Source: Mesotaenium endlicherianum
Taxonomy: Eukaryota > Streptophyta > Zygnematophyceae > Zygnematales > Mesotaeniaceae
DNA: 47,976 bases
Assembly (NCBI GenBank): GCA_009602735.1
Contig: WELA01011413.1
Span: 143,541 to 191,516, forward strand
Reading direction: 5' to 3'
Position numbers and translations under genes: made by a program. The notes under the pieces are model-generated. The model was given only the letters and a program-made list of their open reading frames with translations, made no database searches and was not told where the DNA came from. Shown here one piece after another: positions 27,560 to 41,000 of this stretch. The number at the start of each line of letters is the position of its first letter. The stretch's first letter is position 1.

Positions 27560-30254
27560 TTAGGAGGAAGGAGCAGGAGCTGCCTCCCCAGCTTCTTTCT
27601 TCCCCTCCTCTTCCTCGTCCTCACCCTCATTGTCATCAGCATCGCCTTCCTCACCCTTGCCACCAACGTTCAAGGCTGTCAAAGCATCTGCAGCGCTGCT
27701 GGCGTTCTCCTCCTCGTCCTCACCCCGCGTGCCCAGCACCTCTGCCATCTTGTCCTGCGCCTCTTCAAACGCAGTCTTGAACTTCTGGGCACCTGAAAAG
27801 GAGAAGAACGTTTTAACCAAGCGTAAGTTCCCACACATCCACACGCAGGCGCACATATGTGCATGTGGCCATGCACCGCCCCGACAGAATCTGAGGCATA
27901 CAAGGGCAATGACAAGAAAGTGACTTCTACACAAATACATTGACCCGCTATCAACATGAATGCAAACCAAATAACCAATTACCCAGGAATCCAGAGAATA
28001 TATGCATACAGGACTGAACTTCAATCAACCAGAACCTTACCAGGAAAATTAACAAAGACCATCTGCATATGGGGCACTCTGGGAAAACGACTTCAAATCT
28101 TTGCATGCAGACAGCGACTGGCAATCAATTCCTGCTCATGTCTAGACACTATAAGTACTACATACCCAGCTTTCCACCACTATCTTCCTGTACAAGTAGA
28201 GCAACCCCTTTTGACTACGACGCAACCTTCCAGTTCAATATGTCAGGCCCTTCTATATAAACTTCAATGTTTTTTGCCTTAATTATCATGTATAGCGGCA
28301 TTTCCCGTTGCTACAGAGCACTAGAGGGCAGCTTCTGTCTGCTCATGATTTCACGTCCCAGCTTCGTCCAATACCCATCCTACTCGGCTTTGCACAATGA
28401 AAATCTACATCAACCAGTGTAACAATGCGCTGTCTCCTCAGAGTCAAGGGGGATGCATGGGCCCGTTCATGAAAGCGTACAACTTTACGCTCACAGGTAG
28501 CCACAAACATTGGAGACCACATGTCAAAATCCTTGTCCATTAAGACTTGACAGTGGCCTGAATCAACAAGAAGGACCTCATAGAGGACTTCATTTGAAGC
28601 CCCTTAAAGGATGGTACACCAGCTTGTAGAGTTGAGCTCACATGCAAGAGGTTTATGTCAAGACGTATGTCACGAACCACGATCAGACACTCCACATAAA
28701 AGTTGTGACTAAGATGACCCAAGCCCTGAAGCACAGGACAAAGGAGGAAAGGGAGCAGAAAGAAATTTAACTTACTCTCAATGCTACCAAAGCGCATGGC
28801 AAAGAGCTCCTCCCTGAGTTCGCCATCGGCATAATCAGTTGCATGCCACACCCATGACTTGTCACTGCCCGCGTGCTCTTGAAGCACAGTCCCAGGCAAC
28901 ACTGCGCAACAGCCAGAGATTGTATTTCTCTTTCAAGTAAAACTCAGCTGAACATTTCAGCGATACAAAGCAGCTATTAGACAATAACACGCGCATGTAC
29001 ACATTTTGCTTCCAGACAACATAAATAAAGATCAGAGCTTGCAAGTGAAGGTTGGTAGATCATGAGAATCTGTCAACCGCTCTCTATATATTAATGGAAT
29101 AAGCTAAATGGCTGCTAAAGCTACAACAAAGTGGTAGGGACTTCCTAAGCAGCAAAAATCAATGACTACTGCGCATGCCTAAAACATAAACCCTAATAAC
29201 TTTGACATGGCGTATACCAGCATGTGATCCACGCATGTAATTCATCCACTTGAGAACTACAATGCCTGACGCCTTGTACAATACTGCGCCTTAACCCCAA
29301 ACCAGAAATACAAAGCCCGTAACCTTCTTGTTGCAAAGCAAGTAAGCGAAGCTTACCCATATGGTTTGCGCAGATCTTCAAAGTCCTCTGCTGGCGCATG
29401 AGCAAGCGAATTTTTTTGCTCTCCTTATGTTCCAAAAGCTTGCACTGCCCTACCCCTCTCTCCTTCCACTGGCTGCCATCTTTGTCATACCGGTACAATT
29501 TACTCTTTCTGTGCCACACAGGTAACAGTAAGAGGTATACATCACAGCATACGTATAATGAGAATTCCAACAAAAAAGCTCAAATCATGCATATGCAGAA
29601 GCTACATCAGACTTTCTAATTACATAAAAGTAGCATATCCTCCCTCCTCACCCCTTGAACCACACAATCTATGAAATGAACAAGATAATAACCCTTTCTC
29701 CGTAGGCTTACAGGTAGCTGCTTATGCAATCAAAATTTCAAAATAAAGTACTTCGAAAATGTGGAAGAAGCGTCACAAACATTTTCAACAGTATGCCATT
29801 TCAAAGAAGCATCACGGCGGACCTCTAGAATACAGCCTCTTACATGTATTGCAGTATGTTTCTTCAAGCATGTATCATGACATGAACGACGCACACCCTG
29901 GTTTCCAATACATACCCAAACTTGGACCTACTACGCAAAGGCATGATATGGATTTATACACCTTATATCAGCACAAATGATCAAAAATTCACAAAGAAAC
30001 AAAACTCCCCTATCCCTTCTAGGCAAATGTCGAAGGCATGTGCTTCAGTTGAATTACATGTCAAAAAGCACGTTCTCAAATTCTTCGCCGGAGCTAACAG
30101 ACACTTCCTCCAACTTCACAATAGGAGCAAAGGCAGCTCCAGTATCTTCATCGTCTCCTTTGGGAACCTCCTCCCCTTCCTCTTCCTCAGGACGAGGGGT
30201 CGAGGTTGTTGGCTCCTCAGTTTTTGGCAGCTCAACCTCATCCTTGTCAGCCAT
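27560..30254 (-). CDS. RANBP1: Ran-binding protein 1, four coding exons
   Basis: RanBP1 binds Ran-GTP and, with RanGAP, helps GTP hydrolysis that dissolves nuclear transport complexes in the cytoplasm. Coding exons on the minus strand are 30254-30058, 29508-29357, 28901-28776 and 27792-27560. All introns are GT-AG and phases join without a break, giving 235 residues, close to the roughly 220-230 of plant homologues. The N-terminus is acidic ([15 protein letters not shown]). The Ran-binding domain starts at [16 protein letters not shown] and continues with [75 protein letters not shown]. The last exon gives [12 protein letters not shown] and an acidic Ala-rich tail. The gene faces DPH1 tail to tail and MED15 head to head. 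Confidence 0.93.
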
Positions 30255-31077
30255 TTTGAAACCTTGCTCTCTCTCAGTTAGAACGGTAAGACAATATTAT
30301 ACAAAACTGCTCGATGACTTTTCCTGTATTTGGTGTTGCTCTAAGTTGTTCCCGAGTCTGCACTCGCCTGCAAGTAAGACCACGGGTGTAACAATACCGA
30401 CATCAGCCAAAAATTGGAAGTAGACTACCACCAATATCAACCCTGCACGATGCTGTGAGGGAGATTTGCAAGCGGTTTGGGGTATTAGAACTGCTAGGGT
30501 ACGCCCGCTCCGTCAAATATGTCCGCTACATTTTCATACGAGGTGCAGGCCAGCGCAGGCGAACTTGCATGTGCCTTGTAAGTTGTATCCACCTTGTATC
30601 ATAGGTATATTGCCTTGTTTGCCCTTGTACTACAAAATGGTCAACAAAACTTGACTGGCCTCGACCGCCCGAAACTGCCGAGACCACTCGAGAATGCTCA
30701 AGTTCAGAACGAAACTCGAGGAAGACAGTACTAATCATGGTACTAATGGTACCATCCTGCCCAAACCTGCCCCCCAGTTGACCCCCATAGCTAGCGCACA
30801 ATGCGGTTCCGTGCAACCTGAAATGAAGTCTGATATTGTCAACTCTTAGAAATCATGGGAAAACGCATAATTTTCCTTCTGGAACTTTTTAACAACTCTC
30901 CTATTTTTTTCAAGATCAAGACTTTTGGATTTACTCGCTTCTTTTGACTCGAGTCGTGGAGCAACCATTACACGTGTCACCATTAGCTACGCAATCTGCA
31001 CATCACTGCACATCACGGCGCATGACGGCACATCAGGCTGCATCACTGTACCGTTCAACTCCGAACTTTGAAGTATG

Positions 31078-31142
31078 GAATCTGGAGTCTGGAGTCTGGA
31101 GCAGTCTGGAGTCGGGAGTCTGGAGTCTGGACTCTGGAGTAA
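31078..31142. repeat. TCTGGAG minisatellite
   Basis: Eight or nine copies of a 7-bp unit TCTGGAG with small variants (CAGTCTGGAG, TCGGGAG) in about 65 bp. Confidence 0.9.
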
Positions 31143-31280
31143 ACCGGACTGTCACTTGACGGCCACCAGACCAACCTTCCATTCGCGACTTTTTCAGAAC
31201 ATCCCCATCAAAATTGGGCGAGTTAGACCAGCCGAAGTACGAAGAGTCTCGAAGCTCTCCGACTTGGGATGACTTAAAGT

Positions 31281-31395
31281 CACCTTGAAGTCACATGATC
31301 CTCCATCATACCTTGAAGCATATGACCCATCGTGTTATGGGAAATGCGGGAAGGAAACACGATTTTTGCCCAGCTCGTCTTGTATATAATCTCTG
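31281..31395 (+). repeat. Dispersed repeat, unit 1
   Basis: GTCACCTTGAAGTCAC, TGATCCTCCATCAT and TTGTATATAATCTCTG occur in the same order as blocks at 33214-33301. The two units flank the assembly gap. Confidence 0.55.
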
Positions 31396-31983
31396 ATTGC
31401 AGACCATCGAGGCCAAGTTTGTTGAGTTTAGAGCTTATAGTGAAAAGGGCTGCTGTACTAGGTGGGTTTGTACAGGTGGGTTTTGTTTCAGGCAATATCT
31501 CAGTTATCCTTAGAAAGGACCGGTATGTGCTCTCTCTCGATAATAATTTACTCTCCCTCTGTTCCTCTCATCTCACGTTAAATATGCTCGAAGTTGCGGA
31601 GGTATTCGCTGCTTGTGTTTTGCCAGCGAGATAAAAGCCATCACCAGGAACCAGCTACTCGGCAGACAAGTTTTCTCGTATGGCTACATGGGACAGTCCA
31701 TGAGTAGTTTAACTGTGTGCAGAAGAGACCTTAAAAAGTTGTTGTCTCCTTCTCACAGCACCCCATAATCAGCAGTTGCATAGGTGCGCTGAGGGGGATG
31801 CAATTCATGTCCACATTGGGATGGAAGATTGGGAGAATGGGTTCAGTGCTTGTGCCTGTAGGCATGCATTTGCTACAACTGCTCTATTGGTAGTGAGTGC
31901 ACATCGGCGACAACTGGCGGAGAGCTATGAGCTTAATTCATGTGCTTGCTTATGACCTGATTTTCTCCTCTATCCTTATGCAG

Positions 31984-32080
31984 TGGACTTCATTGGTATA
32001 CAATATTGGAGGGAAGTTGGTTACGCTCGTAAAGACAGATAGCAACAGTTTCCAGCGGATCTTCATGTGCATCGCTTATG
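31984..32080 (+). other. Possible exon cut by the assembly gap
   Basis: After an acceptor-like CCTTATGCAG, an open frame runs to the gap (WTSLVYNIGGKLVTL, then FQRIFMCIAYA). The product is not recognised. It may be a 5' exon of MED15 or of an unrelated gene, or chance. Confidence 0.25.
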
Positions 32081-32090
32081 CTCCCCCCCC

Positions 32091-32987
32091 NNNNNNNNNN
32101 NNNNNNNNNNNNNNNNNNNNNNNNNNNNNNNNNNNNNNNNNNNNNNNNNNNNNNNNNNNNNNNNNNNNNNNNNNNNNNNNNNNNNNNNNNNNNNNNNNNN
32201 NNNNNNNNNNNNNNNNNNNNNNNNNNNNNNNNNNNNNNNNNNNNNNNNNNNNNNNNNNNNNNNNNNNNNNNNNNNNNNNNNNNNNNNNNNNNNNNNNNNN
32301 NNNNNNNNNNNNNNNNNNNNNNNNNNNNNNNNNNNNNNNNNNNNNNNNNNNNNNNNNNNNNNNNNNNNNNNNNNNNNNNNNNNNNNNNNNNNNNNNNNNN
32401 NNNNNNNNNNNNNNNNNNNNNNNNNNNNNNNNNNNNNNNNNNNNNNNNNNNNNNNNNNNNNNNNNNNNNNNNNNNNNNNNNNNNNNNNNNNNNNNNNNNN
32501 NNNNNNNNNNNNNNNNNNNNNNNNNNNNNNNNNNNNNNNNNNNNNNNNNNNNNNNNNNNNNNNNNNNNNNNNNNNNNNNNNNNNNNNNNNNNNNNNNNNN
32601 NNNNNNNNNNNNNNNNNNNNNNNNNNNNNNNNNNNNNNNNNNNNNNNNNNNNNNNNNNNNNNNNNNNNNNNNNNNNNNNNNNNNNNNNNNNNNNNNNNNN
32701 NNNNNNNNNNNNNNNNNNNNNNNNNNNNNNNNNNNNNNNNNNNNNNNNNNNNNNNNNNNNNNNNNNNNNNNNNNNNNNNNNNNNNNNNNNNNNNNNNNNN
32801 NNNNNNNNNNNNNNNNNNNNNNNNNNNNNNNNNNNNNNNNNNNNNNNNNNNNNNNNNNNNNNNNNNNNNNNNNNNNNNNNNNNNNNNNNNNNNNNNNNNN
32901 NNNNNNNNNNNNNNNNNNNNNNNNNNNNNNNNNNNNNNNNNNNNNNNNNNNNNNNNNNNNNNNNNNNNNNNNNNNNNNNNNNNNNNN
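32091..32987. other. Assembly gap (897 undetermined bases)
   Basis: The gap is bounded by C-rich runs on both sides, suggesting an unresolved low-complexity tract. Confidence 0.99.
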
Positions 32988-33049
32988 CCCCCTTCCCACC
33001 CTCCTCCCTCTCTCTCTCTCTCTTTTATGTTTGTGTACATGACTTACAG

Positions 33050-33114
33050 CAGATCCAGAGCTATGGCAAGCTGCTGAATTCTCCCACCTTTTTCAATAGC
33101 AACTACTACAGCAG
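33050..33114 (+). other. Possible 5' exon upstream of MED15
   Basis: A 65-bp open stretch lies between acceptor ACTTACAG and donor CAG|GTGATT, translating in one frame as QIQSYGKLLNSPTFFNSNYYS. It could be untranslated leader of MED15 or part of another transcript. No homology is recognised. Confidence 0.3.
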
Positions 33115-33213
33115 GTGATTGTTGATAAGACCCCTGACTTTACTCGCTTCTTTCACTTTCTCCATGGCGCATCACGACGCAACACTGCTCATCAAGCTCT
33201 TTGCTGCGCGTCT

Positions 33214-33301
33214 GGTCACCTTCAAGTCATCTGATCCTCCATGATAAGAATGACTGGGAGGAGTCCTAATCCTTGTCCAGCCAGTCTCATATATAATCTG
33301 T
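33214..33301 (+). repeat. Dispersed repeat, unit 2
   Basis: GGTCACCTTCAAGTCA, TGATCCTCCATGAT and CATATATAATCTGTA parallel unit 1 at 31281. TTACTCGCTTCTTT at about 33,141 also matches 30,933, so the shared stretch is longer but interrupted. Confidence 0.55.
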
Positions 33302-33482
33302 ACCTCAAAACATTTCTGAAGGCAACTCTGCAAATTTAAGAGTATATTGTCAAGAGGGCTCCTTTGCTTTGGTACATCTCTATAGCAAAATGTGTCCTTA
33401 TGTCTAGGTATTGGTCTGGTCTTGTCAATCAATAACTTTCTTACTATTTCTATTTTTTTGTTTTCTCACAGCGAGGAACACC

Positions 33483-34412
33483 ATGGAGTCCTGGAGAAAC
33501 AAACTTCCGCGTGACTCTCGATCGAAGATTGTGACGAAAATGTGAGTGCTCCGTTACGTTTCCCTTGTGGACATGGATGGTGTTGCTTTTCTTGCTTCTT
33601 GTAGAGTGTTGCAAGGGTTTGCAGACTCTTTCTTGCTTATTTGAAGGCCGTCTGCTTGCTTCTCTGAAGCTCTAGCAACAAGGAAGGTTGCGTGCAAGCC
33701 ACAGGTGGCAATCTGATTTCTGTGAGCAGTTCATTGCCGTGACCTATGTGATGACCCATGCGTTACCTGCCTGTGTGCATGAGCAGAGTCGACACTCTAC
33801 GGCGCTTCATCCCTTCCCATCAGAAAGTAGACGTCGATGAGCTATTCAAGGTTGCTGTCTCCTTTGAGGAGAAAATATTCTCGGAGGCAGCGGATCAAGT
33901 GAGCGTCCTCCCCAGGGGCCAGCAGATGGTCTCGGTTGCATGCGTTGCTGGCTGGAGAAGGGGTGCCGACGTCTCTTCCTTGTTGAGTCCTGGAAGACCA
34001 ATTTTACTCGCTGTTCACGTTCGTGGCAAGCGTTTGATTCTCTTGTCAACATGGTGGCGCTCTTGGTTACTCCGGTGCATTTCACGGTTTTTTAGATAAC
34101 TGGCTGAGTCCATTTGACGTATCTTTTGTCAAGAAAGAGTCAACTTATACTGAGGTCAGTATTAATAGACGGGAAGAGCTGATCTGACGCAATGATTGTG
34201 CAGCAAGACTATCTGCGGAGGATCTCACTCAAGATGCTATCTTTCGAAAGCAACGGTCAGAAAAGGCAGGCTCAGGCAGCTGCCGCGGCTGCTCAAGCTG
34301 CGGGCGGGCAAGGAGGAGCTTCAGCCCATGCGGGAGGAGCTCAATCTCTCGGCGCGCCTATGCTTGCTCAACAGCAACAACAACGTGCTCCGCAGCATCA
34401 AGGACAACCTCT

Positions 34413-34449
<37 letters not shown>

Positions 34450-34984
34450 CAACAGCAACAACAGCCGCATATGATGCCAAGCCTCAGCACCCAACCATTG
34501 AATTCTATGGGGGGGGGAGGTATGCAAGCCACTGGTCATCCAACAGGTTTGCCGGGGGTAGGAGCTGCAGGTCAAGGCATGCAGGGAACTATGCAGTCCA
34601 ATATGATGCATATGAATCAGCAACGACAGTCGATCCAGCAGCAACAGCCACAGCAACAACAGCAGCAGCAACAAGTGAGCCCCCCGTTCCTAATGCGTGT
34701 GGTTTTGTTGTGACTCCTTAAGCTTCTACTTTCTTACAGCACAAGCAGCGTAACGAGAAACCTAGCATGTGCATGCACTTGCGCCATGCTGTTGCACCTA
34801 GACCGCAATCTTGGACCCAGGCAGCATTTCCTCAAAGTTTTTTGCATATTTGCAGGTTTGAAAACGTGCATGTGCGAACCAGGCACTTACCGAGTATCAT
34901 GTTTTTATGTTTCAGGGACAAGATTCACAGCAGCTGAGTATACAAATGCGCCAGAAGATGCTCTTGCAGCAGCAGCAACAGCAG

Positions 34985-35016
<32 letters not shown>

Positions 35017-35062
35017 GCGCATGCAGCAGCAGCAGCAATTCGCGCTACAACAGAAAAATTTC

Positions 35063-35094
<32 letters not shown>

Positions 35095-38000
35095 GATAGG
35101 ATCCACTCAAGCCCTTGGCCCTTCGCAGGGCATGGGTGTTAGTGTGGGAGGCCCAAACGGCGCGCAGCTGCCGAACTTGCACATGCTACAGCAGCGCCAG
35201 GTGCAGCTTCAACAAGGGCAGCAGAGCGTGCTGCAGCCTGGGTCAATCCCAGCCTTACCGCAGCAGGCTGGACTTCAGCCTAACATGAGCACCATGCAAC
35301 AGCAGCAGAGATTGCAGCAGCAGCAGCAGCAGCAGCAGAATGCGCTCCAGCAGCAACAGCAGCAGCAGCAGAGTGCCCTACAGCAGCAGCAGCAGCAGCA
35401 GCAGAGCATGCTGCAGCAGAACCAGCAACAGGATGCCCTCCAGCAGAAGATGCGGGCCCAGCTTGCGCTACAACAGCAACAGCAGCAACAGCAGCCGCCG
35501 CCGCAGCCCCTTCTTCAGCAGAGCGCAGCTGCTCCTTCTGCGGGAATCGGCGTTTCTGACGCCATCTGGCAGCGAGTAAGTTTCGTCAGGCTTCACATTT
35601 TGAAATGTTCTAAGTCCAGGTTTGGATGTTGTTTTGAGATTTGAGCAACTGAAGATGTTATGTGGGAGTCCCAGTGCCTCAGGTATGTAGGGCTATGTCA
35701 TTCAGGAGAATTTAGACTTATGCTTGTTACTCCACTTTCAGCTGGTCGATTGTCGTGTCAGGTAAGGCAGGCCTCAAGATTTCCGGGCAGTATGAAGGAC
35801 TTTTTGCTGTCAGTATGCATCACAGACACGCACAAGGGTTTCAATACATATGTCGACGCACATGGACGATCATGCTCAGGTTGCTGTTGTGTTAAGTGGT
35901 CGATGTCGTCAACCCACAATGAGCACAAATATTACCCAAGAATGAATGGGAGTAAGTAAAGGGCTACCTCAGCTATGGTGTGGAACAGGAATGGCATTTG
36001 CCTCTTTCACTCTTGGGGTCGTAATGTGTGGAGTCACGGATAGAAGTTTGTAAAATTGAAGCTCATATTTGATGGAAGTGGAGGGTATGCCCTGATGAGA
36101 AATCTATTTCTTATGTGGTCTACTGCCAGCTCGACTTCCTACGGGATAAATACATGCAAGACATACAAGACCTGCACCGCTATCTAGTCCAGCGAAGCCA
36201 GGGTGTGAGTACCTCTATACACTTCGCATTCAGCTGTTTACACCTTCAGTTACTGTTCACTACAGTCAAGATGCTTCTTCAGGTCGATTCCCTTTTGGTT
36301 GGGTTCTGGCTGCTCATTTCGTGTAGTGGCGTCTTGACTTCTGTAGCGTATGTGCATCTTGACTTGTGTAGCATGTGACTGTACGATAAGTCTTCAGTCA
36401 AGGTGAGCTGGTGTGAATCCTCGAGGCGTGTTTGTTCCAGGGCACTGCAGCAAGGTTGATGTATGCTGGCCACAATGCTTCCTCCATTGTTGGGGAATGG
36501 CAGTAGCGCTCAACTATGTAACTTCATGCCTCCCTTGCAGCCTGCCAGAGAAAAGGGGATGCAACACCTTATTTTCTTGTTGATGCCCATCCTCTATGCA
36601 GTCGTTCTTTTAGCTACAAATGCAGCCTATAGTGCGTCCCAGCTCATATTTGGTTTTGTTCTGTGCGATCAGAAGTCCTTGTTAGGGGTCTGCTTGTAGG
36701 GTTGTGCTCAATGTGTATAGTCTTAGAAGCTTGCCTATGAGGCATATGAGACCTATGAGGTGTGTCCCTTGATGTAAGTCGGTAGCTCTCCAGTGTATGA
36801 CATAGACATCAAACAGATATACTTTTCTCGTCTTAGATACGCCTGATGGGCGCACCTTCGCCTGAAGTTTCCGCCTGTGGTGATCAAAACTCACGTTTCA
36901 GGCCCTCACCCTCATCCCTGACACTCGCGTGCTTTGCTTTCGCTTCTGCCTCCTCCTCTGACGGCGGCAGCAAGTTGCGCCGGAGCAGATGCAGAAGCTG
37001 AACCACTACAAGGACGTGATCTACAAGATCATGCCCTACCTGACCGCGCAGCGCGAGAAGCTGCCGGCCGGCTTCGACGTGCAGAGGATGCAGAACCTGG
37101 AGAAGCAAGTGGTGGCCCTGTTTGAGCCGCAGCGGCGCAAGCGGCTTGCGGCACAGGCTGCGCAGGCGCAGGCCCAAGCTCAGGCTCAGGGTGGCCTGCA
37201 GCTGCCGCAGCAGTCGACCGACTCAGGTATGCTTCCTCTTTTTCTTCTCCGTGGTTGGCTGCATTGGTGTCTCACTGTCGAGGGCTTCCACGTTTCCGAG
37301 TTTCCGAGTTTCCGAGCTTCCGAGTTTTGAGTCTCCGATGGTGGTCGTGCAGTTTGTGGTGTCAACCCCCCCCGGGAGACCCTGGTGTTGTCGGGCGTGT
37401 GTTGGCATGTAGCTCCTGTTTGTTTTTCTGCATTCGAACGCGCATTTGAACGCCTGTGCAGTGTGCTTCTCTTATCCAGCCCTAACTGCTGGGCTTCTCA
37501 CTATCACATGGGAAAGACTGACAGGGAACTCCGGTAGTGAAGGTGGAATGAGGAGCAGGCAGAGCTATGTCTTCGTTTCAGTTGATCGTGGAAAGCTACC
37601 AAGGTGTTGCTTCACACATGCCTCTGAAAGATGAAGCTCTGTCTTTGCAGCGCCCGAGCAGGCACGCCCCACATTGGTACGCACATTTCAGCCAATACGA
37701 ATCATGTACTTCTGCGAGCGTGCGTTGATGGAGCATTGTTCTCTTTTTGTACTGCAGGTAAGACCGTCTCGTCCCGCCGGGTTCAGGACTTGCAGCAGCA
37801 GCAGCAGCAGCGGCAGCAGCAGGACAGCTTCCAAATAGGCGTGCAGCCAGGCCCTGCCCAGCAGCAGCAGCTTCTGAATCAGCAGCAGCACCAGCAACAG
37901 CAGTTGCTTCAGGTGAGCAAGCGTGAGAGACATCCTGTTTTTCTGCTGAATCTGACACCGGCAAGGAGTATCTGATCTGCTGACTAGACCGGCATAGCGT

Positions 38001-41000
38001 TGCCGGCTGCATCAGGCTTGGCCCGCTTATCTGGCTGTGAGGAACCGTATGGCAGTTCCTCCTGCCCTGCTGGAAGAATCTCATGGCTCAAACGCATCAG
38101 ATGACCATGTCTTTTTCTTCTTGAGCGGAATGGGGTCCCCTCCCTTTTGATGGCGAGGAAGACGAGTGAGCTTTATCTATTGAACTTGCGAATTTCGGCT
38201 GTTCCGGAGGTGTCTTGCAATTTGCACCTCTGCAACTCCCTTTGCATTCTCGCAACTTCCTCTTGGCCGCATCGTCTATGTAGCAAGCTCGTAGTTATAG
38301 TCAACAAGTACAGAGTGCCTGGAAGTACTCCATCTCAGTTGCCCCTTGCAAGAGCCAGCGTGACGCCGTGCTGGCCCGCCAGGCGCGTGCCACGTGGCAA
38401 GGACGACAGCCTTGCACACTTGGCAGGGGCCCGACTTGATGCGCTTCTGTCTCCTTCTTGCCCCTCTGCTGCGTGGGCAGCACTCGCAGCATCCCCAGCA
38501 GCCACAGCAGCAGCAGCAACTCATGCAGCAGAAGCAGCAACAGCAGCAGCAGCAGCAGCCATCCACCACCCAGCAGCAGCAGCAGCAGCAGCAGATGCAG
38601 CAGAACCAGGCGCAGGCCCCGGCCCAGTACCCCGCCCAACAGGGCCAGGCTACTGACCAGCTGCTGGACAACAAGATGGACCCTCTGGATGTCAAGCCCT
38701 TGCCCATGGGCCTGGCCCCACAGGCCCACCTCCAGCAGCAGCAGCAGCAGCAGCAGCTGTCGCAGGGGATGCTGGCTCAGGCCCAGCAGGGAGCGCACGG
38801 CAAGAGCGGGAGCCAGGCTCTGAAGAGCGGGGGGCACCCCCAGGGGCAGCTCGGCGCGCATGGCCAGCTGGCTCAAGCGCACGCTCAGGGCAAGACTCTC
38901 CCCACCGGCGTGCAGGTCGCCAGCTTCGTCTCCCCTCCCACCGCCACCGCCTCCCCCAACCTCAAGGACCAGTCCTCCCCCGACTCTGTCGTGCAGCCCT
39001 TGCCGGCCAGCCATCTCGCCAAGCCTGCCCACCCGCCGCCGTCGCAGTCTCAGCCACAGCCCCCGTCGCAGCCGCAGGCCCAGCAGCAGGCCCCCACTCC
39101 TCCCTACTATGCCCCGTCTCCTGCTGCCCCCACAGGCCTCGGCCAGGAGGCCGAGGTGGCGCGGGCCGTGGGCTTGCCGTACGAGACTGCCGGGGGGACA
39201 CCTGGCACGCCCCTGCTGCTGCCTGCTGGCACCACTACCTCTCAGCCGATGGCCGTCACGACTCCCGGAGTGTCGGCCTCACCCATGCTGGGCGATCCCT
39301 CGCAGAGCCCAGCAGGGGCAGACTTGGCCCTCGGCGGCGCGGGCGCGGGGGAGGCTCCCCCCCACGAGCCCCCTCTGCAACGGCTCTTGAAAAAGGTGAC
39401 GGTGCCCGTGATGAGGCTTGCCTTTGGGTGTGTTCTCAGGGACTTGCATGTTAGTTCCAGTTTGCACTTTATCATGAAGCATACGGCCTCTTCAGATGCA
39501 CTTGTTTGGTCGGCGGTTGTTTCTGACTGACTGGAAGGAGCTGGAGCGCGCATTTTTGCGTGGTGGCAGCGGGCCTTGTGGCAATAAGCTTGATTTAGAA
39601 GGTGCCTTCGTGGCAGTCAAAAGAAGCCTGGAAAAAAAAAGAGTCCATGTGCTTGTTGGGAGCATACCGTAGCTTGTAGAATATGATTTTCCGAACTCTG
39701 CCTCCTCTTTTCTGCTGTCGCGGGGAAATACCTTAACAGGTTTGTGAGGGACTTGGATAGTGGCATCATACATTCGACCAAGACTATGTTTACTTCTATA
39801 TACTAAGTGAAAATGTGAGATTAGTTCTTTTTCCAGGTATTTAGCATGGATTTGCAATTTTTGTGGAGGAAGTTGGATAGTAGCAACACGTGCAATTTTA
39901 GACTATGCTTGATTAGTAAATACTAAGTACATAAATACATATTATTCGTCTGTGCAGGTGTCCAGCATGGCCTCACAATCTCCTGGAGCTCTTCGCGAGA
40001 CTGTTGCCGACATCAGCAGCATTCTCGCTTGCAGGGATCGCCTGACGCTGTCTGGGCCAGGTGGCAGCTCTCGGGGAGCAGTCGGTGACGACCTGGCAGC
40101 GGTCACCAGAGCCAGGGTACTTGCGCGGCAAGCGGCCACGTCAGGGGCCATGCCAGCTGCGCCGCGGCCAGCTGGCAGCAGCAGGGCAGAAGGAGGGCGA
40201 GGTGGCAGCAAGAGGAACAGAGTGGAGTCGGCGGAGGGATGCGTCATCGACCCCGAGGAAGATTGCCGTACTGATTCCACCAAACAGGTCGCAGGAAGCG
40301 GGAGGAAGAGCCATAGATCTGCACACTTCAAGGTGAGTTCAGCACGTCCTCTTTGTTGAGCGTTCACATCTGAACCCCGTGCTTGCGATGTTTCCGGCCA
40401 GCTTTTCTGCGGGCTCTGCTGCATAGGAATGTCTGTACGCAGGAATTTACTCACACGTGTTCTCACTGTAGTCCCAAACGCCGTCATCTGTAGTACCTCA
40501 GGGCAGATGTCAATATGTTCCCACTGCCCTCCTCCAGCATCAGCTTTCGAGATGTCCGAGGGCACAGTGGTCATGACAATCGCCGGCTGCTTAGAGTGCA
40601 CGATTCATTGCGACGTAGGTCGGAGCCTGCCCCTTCCCTTCTGTGCGAGTCTCAGCCTATCAGAATCATTCATCTTCCGGCATCAATGATCTCTGCTGAG
40701 TATTGGGGAGGGCGGCAGGGTGGCAAGATGACACGTTTTCCCTGGTTGTTGTCTGCTTCATATAAGGCTCCATGTTCTCCTTTGCCGGCTCCCATAGGCT
40801 TGTGTACATGCCACGTGTCATGTGCACATCCGTGCACACATCTCGTATTGCTCACACATGCAGCCCATCTCGACCAGTTCTCATCGTCGCCGTCTGGCTC
40901 GTAAGCTTATCCGAAGGTCTGATTCTCTTGTTGTGTGTAGCCCAGCTGTAGGGCGAGCCTAGAACCCAAAAGCCCGGTAAGGTGTCGACTCCAGACTGAG

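Larger units (their letters stand above)
30255..31900. other. Region between RANBP1 start and assembly gap
   Basis: It should hold the RANBP1 promoter. No clear TATA box was identified. It also contains a minisatellite at 31,078 and a segment resembling one at 33,211. No additional gene is supported. Confidence 0.35.

Noticed and set aside
31897..33118. Long open frames across the assembly gap
   Set aside because: They consist almost entirely of undetermined bases. Only the short flanks carry real sequence.
34411..34674. Antisense poly-Leu frame
   Set aside because: It is the complement of the CAG repeat encoding polyQ in MED15.
37651..37676. A 26-bp extra exon of MED15 (acceptor TTTGCAG, donor GTACGC)
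   Set aside because: The exon ending at 37226 joins in phase to the one starting at 37758 without it. Including 26 bp breaks the frame.
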